From assembly GCA_003344405.1 (NCBI GenBank), contig NOWV01000409.1:1-23888 (forward strand): a stretch of 23,888 bases of DNA, written 5' to 3'. The first letter of the stretch is position 1; each line of letters begins with the position of its first letter. This DNA comes from Trichoplax sp. H2. Its lineage: Eukaryota > Placozoa > Uniplacotomia > Trichoplacea. Both the position numbers and the translations under genes were made by a program. Below the pieces are notes generated by a model. That model worked only from the letters and a program-made list of their open reading frames with translations, was not told the DNA's origin and made no database searches. Positions 23,301-23,888 of this stretch are shown piece by piece.

Positions 23301-23886
23301 AATAATTTAATTTATTTTGCTTACAATTCGATTAGTCTGATTTGCTTTTGAAACGTTTCTTGGCAAATAGTTTCTATTTGATTATTCTTTAGGTTGCTAC
23401 AATGTAATTCAAATTACATTTATTAGTAGTATTGAAAACGGTAACAAGATGCTAGATCTCATAAATGTAATAATCAACATCAAACTTCTACTATGGAAAA
23501 TCGTACATTGTTGCAAATTTAAAGTGAATTTTAGTAATGTTGCTGTAACAGCAAAGTTATATTTTTATCACAGTATTCAGCTCGGATATCTAAGTACTGG
23601 TACGTCTTTATTATTATTGTAAATAGCAGAAGTAACAAATATAATAAACCGAATGAAGAGTACTCTTAGTGTTATCATTAGCTATAACGTAGGCTAAATT
23701 CATTACATAATCTATAGATTACCCATTCTAGACAGTACTTTACTCTTCAACACGAATTAGAATTTTATATTCGAAATAATAACGTACTAGTTTATAGGTA
23801 GTTTTGATACTTACATCTTACGAAGAGTCGGTAGCTGAGCTATTAGATCGCAACCTAAGTCCCGCATGTTGCCAAACTCCACATTC
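1266..23886 (-). CDS. Giant leucine-rich-repeat GPCR (LGR), relaxin-receptor-like; multi-exon, 5' end outside window
   Basis: About 47 LRR exons are followed by one 7TM exon, all on the minus strand and all joined in phase 2. The product should be a plasma-membrane receptor with a very long extracellular LRR solenoid that binds a ligand, and a rhodopsin-class 7TM domain that couples to G proteins. Direct evidence: each LRR exon is stop-free, has AG before it and GT after it, and follows (L)x[LIV]xxNx[ILV]xx[IL]x4Fxx[LI]xxLxx(L), with the terminal Leu codon split by the intron. Family knowledge: LGR genes typically carry one repeat per 72-bp exon. Unusual: about 45 repeats here versus 10-17 in well-known LGRs. 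No second 7TM exon interrupts the array, so one gene is the simplest model, but two genes sharing the stretch cannot be excluded without transcripts. The start codon, signal peptide and any LDLa module are not in the window. The ligand is unknown. Confidence 0.85.
2887..2956. repeat. Short tandem repeat, three units
   Basis: The core ttgttgataa starts at 2887, 2908 and 2932, so units are 21-24 bp. The flanks agtgtgatca (2863-2872) and tgatcacact (2987-2996) form a perfect 10-bp inverted repeat. Confidence 0.75.
2962..3294 (-). other. Unassigned 111-codon open frame in the last intron
   Basis: Open from a stop at 3297 to a stop at 2959. The first Met is at 3015-3013, near the end. The peptide is polar and helix-prone (LQLESQIKQTSKDL, then DIKRITTELKL). 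It is not an LRR and I do not recognise it. It could be a decayed mobile-element ORF or chance. Confidence 0.3.
3011..3034. repeat. 10-bp tandem repeat
   Basis: tgcatgatag occurs twice in tandem, followed by a partial third unit. Confidence 0.7.
3593..3664 (-). CDS. LRR exon, last repeat before the hinge
   Basis: 72 bp, phase 2. Reads VLKDNPLINF ... SFGGVAGIRS. The acceptor follows cgattctttcgcag and the donor is AT|gtaagt. The junction with the terminal exon makes ATA (Ile). Placed directly before the hinge, it is the capping repeat of the solenoid. Confidence 0.85.
3854..3925 (-). CDS. LRR exon
   Basis: 72 bp, phase 2. Reads NLNSNNIEKL ... FWSMPDLNY, with the conserved Asn at repeat position 5. 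Donor CT|gtaagt; the junction with the next exon gives CTG (Leu). Confidence 0.9.
3926..4753 (-). other. Intron
   Basis: 828 bp. A 60-bp open segment at 4641-4700 (donor CA|gtgaaa) is exon-like, but its junction codon would be Gln, so I do not accept it. Nothing else seen. Confidence 0.6.
4754..4831 (-). CDS. LRR exon (78 bp)
   Basis: 78 bp, phase 2, two residues longer than the standard repeat. Reads YLGENIISEI ... LTAFSKIRY. Acceptor cttaattatag; donor CT|gttagt. The gttagt donor recurs in several exons of this gene. Confidence 0.85.
5144..5218 (-). CDS. LRR exon (75 bp)
   Basis: 75 bp, phase 2. Reads VMDRNNMGNQ ... LITLTPNLIE. Donor TT|gttagt; the junction codon TTG is Leu. The centre lacks the usual Phe, so the repeat is divergent, but both splice sites and the frame are good. 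Confidence 0.75.
5449..5520 (-). CDS. LRR exon
   Basis: 72 bp, phase 2. Reads YLNDNDISSI ... PILRSLKK. Donor CT|gtaaga. The junction with the next exon gives CTG (Leu). Confidence 0.9.
5521..6072 (-). other. Intron with a pyrimidine-rich stretch
   Basis: 552 bp. The plus strand is C/T-rich at 5714-5762. A 72-bp open segment at 5825-5896 has a strong donor (AG|gtaaaa), but no LRR pattern and an Arg junction, so it is not called. Confidence 0.6.
6073..6141 (-). CDS. LRR exon (69 bp)
   Basis: 69 bp, phase 2, one residue short at the Asn position: YLDGLRLKDF ... MISKEIQN. The acceptor is strong (tttgcttttgctttag); donor CT|gtaaat. Confidence 0.8.
6293..6352 (-). CDS. LRR exon (60 bp, short repeat)
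   Basis: 60 bp, phase 2. Reads KLSPKKVNFI then SLGTDLTS. It lacks four residues around the usual Phe. The acceptor ends ggctttag; donor CT|gtaagt. The first base forms TTC (Phe) with the preceding exon. Confidence 0.65.
6541..6609 (-). CDS. LRR exon (69 bp)
   Basis: 69 bp, phase 2. Reads YLDNNDLSDI ... LFKNMAFQS, a clear repeat with Asn and Phe in place. Donor TT|gttagt. Confidence 0.88.
6610..6915 (-). other. Intron
   Basis: 306 bp with no exon-like or repeat signal that I can support. Confidence 0.6.
6916..6984 (-). CDS. LRR exon (69 bp)
   Basis: 69 bp, phase 2. Reads FCNLSASAFN ... FQQLSGLRA. The first half is divergent, but the FxxLxxLxxL half is typical. Donor CT|gtaagt. Confidence 0.8.
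6985..7305 (-). other. Intron
   Basis: 321 bp. T-rich on the plus strand near 7270-7292; nothing else seen. Confidence 0.6.
7306..7380 (-). CDS. LRR exon (75 bp)
   Basis: 75 bp, phase 2. Reads QIDYCRNLRT ... FLNLKPLFA. Acceptor gtattttgtag; donor CT|gtaaat. Confidence 0.78.
7490..7561 (-). CDS. LRR exon
   Basis: 72 bp, phase 2. Reads WLGNERLQYL ... FYGLNRLKY. Donor CT|gtaaga. It is present only on the low-coordinate side of the 8031-8050 gap, as expected if the flanking duplication is a contig overlap. Confidence 0.92.
7747..7818 (-). CDS. Second copy of an LRR exon, probably an assembly duplicate
   Basis: Identical to the exon at 8227-8298 (NLTLNRIESV ... VNLQDLET). It sits in the 7571-8030 block that repeats the sequence after the gap. 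As both copies are 72 bp and phase 2, the frame tolerates either one or two, so reading frame alone cannot say which is real. Confidence 0.6.
7982..8030 (-). CDS. Truncated copy of the 8567-8638 LRR exon, cut by the gap
   Basis: The donor and the last 49 bp of the exon are present and match 8567-8615. The sequence then runs into the N gap, so the exon start is missing. This is most likely the frayed end of an overlapping contig, not a broken gene. Confidence 0.6.
8031..8050. other. Assembly gap (20 N)
   Basis: Twenty Ns between two nearly identical blocks. The sequence right after the gap restarts at the equivalent of 7571. Confidence 0.95.
8051..8615. repeat. Near-identical block, copy 2, with a 105-bp extra segment
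   Basis: The same as 7571-8030 plus an intronic segment at about 8356-8460. The segment is missing from copy 1 between 7875 and 7876. Confidence 0.9.
8227..8298 (-). CDS. LRR exon
   Basis: 72 bp, phase 2. Reads NLTLNRIESV ... VNLQDLET. Donor CT|gtaagg; Asn and Phe are in standard positions. Confidence 0.93.
8567..8638 (-). CDS. LRR exon
   Basis: 72 bp, phase 2. Reads DLSRNRLARI ... LFANIPYLTS, close to the LRR consensus. Donor CT|gtaggt. The acceptor context (ttactcataag) is weak. Confidence 0.9.
8738..8809 (-). CDS. LRR exon
   Basis: 72 bp, phase 2. Reads DLALNKISFV ... FGNLAVLQN, an almost ideal repeat. Donor TT|gtaata; the junction codon TTA is Leu. Confidence 0.93.
8810..9769 (-). other. 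Intron region
   Basis: 960 bp. Holds the candidate exon 9258-9332 and a weaker 78-bp open segment at 9508-9585 (donor AA|gtagca, Lys junction). The plus strand is C/T-rich around 9480-9540. Confidence 0.6.
9258..9332 (-). CDS. Candidate LRR-like exon (75 bp), uncertain
   Basis: Stop-free in phase 2, with acceptor ttacattttag and donor AT|gtaata. The junction codons would be GTG (Val) and ATG (Met), as in the accepted exons. The peptide RTQNACNCVT ... LFKRDSTY is only loosely LRR-like. Confidence 0.4.
9770..9841 (-). CDS. LRR exon
   Basis: 72 bp, phase 2. Reads RLSNNSIDRI ... SSSSPLTI. Donor GT|gtaagt; the junction codon GTG is Val. Confidence 0.92.
9926..9997 (-). CDS. LRR exon
   Basis: 72 bp, phase 2. 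Reads NLSGNKITTI ... FIDVKALKE. The donor is the less common AT|gtatgc; the junction with the next exon gives ATC (Ile). Confidence 0.9.
9998..10903 (-). other. Intron region
   Basis: 906 bp. Holds the candidate 10684-10743 and weaker open segments at 10298-10366 (Lys junction) and 10512-10565 (54 bp, Val junction). Confidence 0.6.
10684..10743 (-). CDS. Candidate LRR-like exon (60 bp), uncertain
   Basis: Stop-free, phase 2, with a good acceptor (aaatccgtcttag) and donor AT|gtaaca. Both junction codons would be Ile. The peptide LTYVHCMSSS ... SEDINHP lacks clear LRR positions. Confidence 0.4.
10904..10975 (-). CDS. LRR exon
   Basis: 72 bp, phase 2. Reads DVSGNLIRKI ... FTACNYLKI. Donor AT|gtacgt; the preceding junction codon TTA is Leu. 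Confidence 0.9.
11077..11145 (-). CDS. LRR exon (69 bp)
   Basis: 69 bp, phase 2. Reads FIPNNRLHAL ... CNGTQLKM. Donor TT|gtaagt. Confidence 0.9.
11265..11336 (-). CDS. LRR exon
   Basis: 72 bp, phase 2. Reads YVPDNFLTHL ... FFNFPYLYY. Donor CT|gtaagt. Confidence 0.92.
11476..11550 (-). CDS. LRR exon (75 bp)
   Basis: 75 bp, phase 2. Reads FLGYNYLATL ... NSVIAIEK. Acceptor ttttattacag; donor CT|gtgagt. Confidence 0.85.
11551..11867 (-). other. Intron
   Basis: 317 bp with nothing recognised beyond splice sites. Confidence 0.6.
11868..11939 (-). CDS. LRR exon with a weak donor
   Basis: 72 bp, phase 2. Reads DLTLNGLTYF ... LEGLPNLLR. The donor GT|gttggt is poor; a better-looking gtatta four bases on would break the frame. 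The junction gives GTT (Val). Confidence 0.82.
11940..12663 (-). other. Intron with a small tandem repeat and a C/T-rich stretch
   Basis: 724 bp. A near-exact 16-bp direct repeat lies at 12222-12237 and 12241-12256. The plus strand is pyrimidine-rich from about 12385 to 12640. Confidence 0.6.
12664..12735 (-). CDS. LRR exon
   Basis: 72 bp, phase 2. Reads HIRNNLIQSL ... FYDMKQVRY. Donor AT|gtaagg; the acceptor ends atatatag. Confidence 0.9.
12881..12952 (-). CDS. LRR exon, cysteine-bearing
   Basis: 72 bp, phase 2. Reads MCNKCDIRKL ... FTGVQDLKW, with two Cys in the beta-strand half. The acceptor is strong (ttttctacatctgtag); donor AT|gtaatt. Confidence 0.87.
13079..13092. repeat. Short AT microsatellite
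   Basis: A run of alternating A and T, 14 bp, inside an intron. Confidence 0.7.
13161..13229 (-). CDS. LRR exon (69 bp)
   Basis: 69 bp, phase 2. Reads KFSGSFYSMD ... FANKPLEQ. Divergent in the middle. Donor CT|gtaagt. Confidence 0.78.
13393..13476 (-). CDS. LRR exon (84 bp, long repeat)
   Basis: 84 bp, phase 2, four residues longer than standard. Reads DLGSNRFKKF ... PAFKYLRS. Acceptor taataatacatag; donor AT|gtaagt; the next junction is ATA (Ile). Confidence 0.85.
13477..14031 (-). other. Intron region
   Basis: 555 bp. Holds the candidate 13670-13720 and two copies of aggtaccgta at 13769 and 13795. Confidence 0.6.
13670..13720 (-). CDS. Candidate short LRR exon (51 bp), uncertain
   Basis: Phase 2 and open, behind a very good acceptor (gattttctctttgtcctag), with donor TT|gtgata. 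Junction codons would be Phe and Leu. The peptide CRFSKHDVIH ... NKLEQ keeps only half a repeat. Confidence 0.35.
14032..14103 (-). CDS. LRR exon
   Basis: 72 bp, phase 2. Reads HLSENNIEQF ... FNKLPSLTF. Acceptor tttaaattag; donor TT|gttagt. Confidence 0.92.
14176..14247 (-). CDS. LRR exon
   Basis: 72 bp, phase 2. Reads FLDSNRIANP ... FTGSINVQE. Donor CT|gtaaga. Confidence 0.92.
14248..14988 (-). other. Intron
   Basis: 741 bp. A donor-like cttacag at 14460-14466 has no compatible open exon upstream (an in-frame stop is immediately adjacent). No exon supported. Confidence 0.6.
14989..15060 (-). CDS. LRR exon
   Basis: 72 bp, phase 2. Reads NLEFNQISSI ... FLGMKNLIK, near-consensus. Donor CT|gtaagg. 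Confidence 0.94.
15168..15239 (-). CDS. LRR exon
   Basis: 72 bp, phase 2. Reads SLARNSLKII ... FNTLSNLQE. The donor CT|gtatat is weaker than most; the acceptor follows cgcttag. Confidence 0.9.
15305..15345. repeat. Diverged direct repeat, copy 1
   Basis: About 41 bp resembling 15429-15470 (shared attatcgt-ccctaacaag core). The exon end carried by copy 2 is interrupted by a stop in this copy. Confidence 0.6.
15429..15470. repeat. Diverged direct repeat, copy 2
   Basis: The counterpart of 15305-15345, spaced 124 bp. It overlaps the donor end of the candidate exon 15444-15503. Confidence 0.6.
15444..15503 (-). CDS. Candidate LRR exon (60 bp) inside a direct repeat, uncertain
   Basis: Open in phase 2: LDYRRSKDTF then CRKITY, donor TT|gttagg. 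A diverged copy of this donor end lies 124 bp away at 15305-15345. If it is spliced in, it would also remove a stop formed between 16166-16234 and 15168-15239. Confidence 0.35.
16166..16234 (-). CDS. Candidate LRR exon (69 bp), conditional
   Basis: Stop-free LRR-like peptide IMYMNVTVCE ... FANCPIYS, acceptor catataatag, donor TA|gtacaa. Joined directly to 15168-15239 it would create TAA at the junction. It is usable only with an intervening exon such as 15444-15503, or as an alternative exon. Confidence 0.4.
16353..16424 (-). CDS. LRR exon
   Basis: 72 bp, phase 2. Reads QLKANNISTI ... FIGLSNLRK, near-consensus. Donor TT|gtaagc; the acceptor follows tttcgtag. Confidence 0.94.
16535..16606 (-). 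CDS. LRR exon
   Basis: 72 bp, phase 2. Reads YLSFNYIQAL ... FPSLPSLYE. Donor TT|gtacgt. Only 110 bp separate it from the next exon, one of the shortest introns. Confidence 0.92.
16684..16761 (-). CDS. LRR exon (78 bp)
   Basis: 78 bp, phase 2. Reads MINNLMTRNF ... FQGLIKLKY, with two extra residues before the Asn. The acceptor tract is excellent (ttctcttctag); donor TT|gtgagt. The intron to the next exon is only 77 bp. Confidence 0.87.
16762..17463 (-). other. Intron
   Basis: 702 bp. An LRR-like fragment near 17165-17200 (SLYYGLSEMIP) runs into a stop and has no donor. No exon called. Confidence 0.6.
17464..17529 (-). CDS. LRR exon (66 bp)
   Basis: 66 bp, phase 2. Reads IIAGSQIHPN ... HHLSLTF, two residues short. 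Donor CT|gtgagt. Confidence 0.75.
17600..17653 (-). CDS. Probable short LRR exon (54 bp)
   Basis: Phase 2, open. Reads NKILHGVTVD then SHLTK. Acceptor attacatttacag is good; donor TT|gtaatt. Junction codons would be TTC and TTA. The repeat is truncated at its start, so this is moderate evidence only. Confidence 0.5.
17791..17862 (-). CDS. LRR exon
   Basis: 72 bp, phase 2. Reads KCNSANFSSD ... LSVLSNLQR. Acceptor tattattgtttag; donor TT|gtaaat. The opposite strand also reads LRR-like by chance (see rejected items). Confidence 0.87.
18337..18408 (-). CDS. LRR exon
   Basis: 72 bp, phase 2. Reads SIDNTLLKEI ... FQLFENAIV. Donor AT|gtaagt; the junction codon ATG is Met. Confidence 0.9.
18409..19505 (-). 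other. Intron with LRR-like relics
   Basis: 1.1 kb. An LRR-like open stretch at about 19186-19284 has an acceptor but no donor in phase. Short open segments (18630-18671, 18862-18906, 19017-19067) are too small to call. Confidence 0.55.
19506..19586 (-). CDS. LRR exon (81 bp)
   Basis: 81 bp, phase 2. Reads KLDYNPISII ... IRPLPQLYE, three residues longer than standard. Acceptor ctttttggaaag; donor CT|gtaaga. Confidence 0.86.
19587..20737 (-). other. Intron
   Basis: 1.15 kb. Contains an AT microsatellite at 20249-20274 and a 69-bp open segment at 20510-20578 (Arg junction, weak acceptor). No confident exon. Confidence 0.6.
20249..20274. repeat. AT microsatellite
   Basis: Imperfect (AT)n run. 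It creates an open, hydrophobic-looking frame on the minus strand that should not be taken for coding. Confidence 0.8.
20738..20824 (-). CDS. Probable LRR exon with two possible starts
   Basis: Open in phase 2 for 87 bp (acceptor at 20825-20826, aattgtaacag) or 78 bp (acceptor at 20816-20817). The shared part reads ISFQLFALNY ... VILIKL. Donor TT|gtaaat; the next junction is TTA (Leu). Rich in hydrophobic residues and a loose match to the consensus. Confidence 0.5.
20898..20969 (-). CDS. LRR exon
   Basis: 72 bp, phase 2. Reads YASQNSISYL ... LSTLPALKK. The acceptor is strong (aaaatatttcttacactag); donor CT|gtaagt. The frame stays open through the intron to the preceding exon, so intron retention would not terminate translation here. 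Confidence 0.88.
21033..21125 (-). CDS. LRR exon (93 bp, longest repeat)
   Basis: 93 bp, phase 2. Reads FLTVTIRYNS ... FDKLRSTICE. The acceptor tract is good (tttctatttcacggcag); donor CT|gttgag. The acceptor AG lies in the loop of a perfect 6-bp hairpin. The 63-bp intron that follows is unusually short. Confidence 0.72.
21112..21134. other. Perfect 6-bp hairpin over a 3' splice site
   Basis: tcacgg (21112-21117) and ccgtga (21129-21134) pair around an 11-base loop. On the minus-strand transcript the loop contains the acceptor AG of exon 21033-21125. Confidence 0.5.
21373..21447 (-). CDS. Probable LRR exon (75 bp)
   Basis: Phase 2. Reads LHLLSVENSL ... FLYILLHVI. Donor GG|gtaaac; the acceptor is at 21448-21449 (or at 21460-21461 for an 87-bp version). 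The junction codon would be Gly, not a hydrophobic residue, which lowers confidence. Confidence 0.58.
21642..21716 (-). CDS. LRR exon (75 bp)
   Basis: 75 bp, phase 2. Reads NLDKNRLKNL ... QNCSQSLTE. The acceptor is strong (ttattcttttacag); donor TT|gtaaat. Confidence 0.9.
21717..22229 (-). other. Intron region
   Basis: 513 bp. Holds the candidate 22076-22141. A 72-bp window at 21876-21947 starts LRR-like but has stops. Confidence 0.6.
22076..22141 (-). CDS. Candidate LRR exon (66 bp), uncertain
   Basis: Open in phase 2: ALFAFNINTV ... IINIVNYK. Acceptor gataagattatgcag is good; donor AT|gttctt is weak. Both junction codons would be Ile. Confidence 0.42.
22230..22301 (-). CDS. LRR exon
   Basis: 72 bp, phase 2. 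Reads DLRNNVLESI ... CHGPSKLYQ. Donor AT|gtaact; the junction with the next accepted exon is ATA (Ile). Confidence 0.9.
22302..22647 (-). other. Intron with ambiguous LRR-like frames
   Basis: 346 bp. Two overlapping open segments (about 22465-22515 and 22440-22526) and an LRR-like frame at 22331-22408 lack splice sites in phase 2. None called. Confidence 0.5.
22648..22719 (-). CDS. LRR exon
   Basis: 72 bp, phase 2. Reads RLAFNRIQQL ... FTGLFSLEK. Donor CT|gtaagt; the acceptor ends attaatttag. Confidence 0.93.
22720..23026 (-). other. Intron
   Basis: 307 bp with no exon or repeat signal that I can support. Confidence 0.6.
23027..23098 (-). CDS. LRR exon
   Basis: 72 bp, phase 2. Reads DLSANQISVL ... 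FSTLSYLKT, close to the textbook LRR. Donor TT|gtaagc. Confidence 0.95.
23325..23396 (-). CDS. LRR exon
   Basis: 72 bp, phase 2. Reads NLKNNQIETI ... FQKQIRLIE. Donor TT|gtaagc. Confidence 0.93.
23397..23814 (-). other. Intron
   Basis: 418 bp. A 36-bp open segment at 23507-23542 has good splice sites but is too short to call. Confidence 0.6.
23815..23886 (-). CDS. LRR exon, most 5' one visible
   Basis: 72 bp, phase 2. Reads NVEFGNMRDL ... AQLPTLRK. The two final window bases (23887-23888) supply the acceptor AG. Donor AT|gtaagt. It starts in mid-array, so the gene continues beyond the window. Confidence 0.85.
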
Positions 23887-23888
23887 CT

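Overview
The window is AT-rich (roughly two thirds A+T), eukaryotic and intron-dense. Almost all of it is one gene on the minus strand. Both the 7TM exon and the repeat exons resemble leucine-rich-repeat G-protein-coupled receptors (LGRs). The base composition, short introns and an LGR of this style fit a placozoan (Trichoplax-like) genome; that placement is inference, not proof.

Layout, following transcription from high to low coordinates. From 23886 down to 3593 lie about 47 short exons, 44 of them well supported. Most are 72 bp, the others 54-93 bp in steps of 3. Each encodes one leucine-rich repeat (LRR). Every exon begins with one base that completes a split codon and ends with two bases of the next, so all introns are phase 2. 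The split codon at nearly every junction is Leu, Ile, Val, Met or Phe. The 5' end of the gene (signal peptide and any N-terminal module) lies beyond 23888. At 2352-1266 one intronless exon encodes a short cysteine hinge, seven transmembrane helices with DRY, CWLP and NPxxY motifs, and a short tail. The hinge (CC-x-AP...C-x-PN) and TM1-TM3 most resemble the relaxin-receptor (type C) LGRs.

The region 1-1265 is downstream flank with no gene I can support. It holds a gap and a diverged repeat on both sides of it. A second gap at 8031-8050 is flanked by nearly identical sequence that duplicates one LRR exon, most simply two overlapping allelic contigs left unmerged.

The main point of interest is the size of the ectodomain: about 45 LRRs in this window alone, against about 10 in vertebrate relaxin receptors and about 17 in LGR4-6. 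Introns also hold weaker candidate exons, LRR-like relics without usable splice sites, and one 111-codon open frame of unknown nature. I found no tRNA, rRNA, CRISPR array, recognisable transposon or plus-strand gene.
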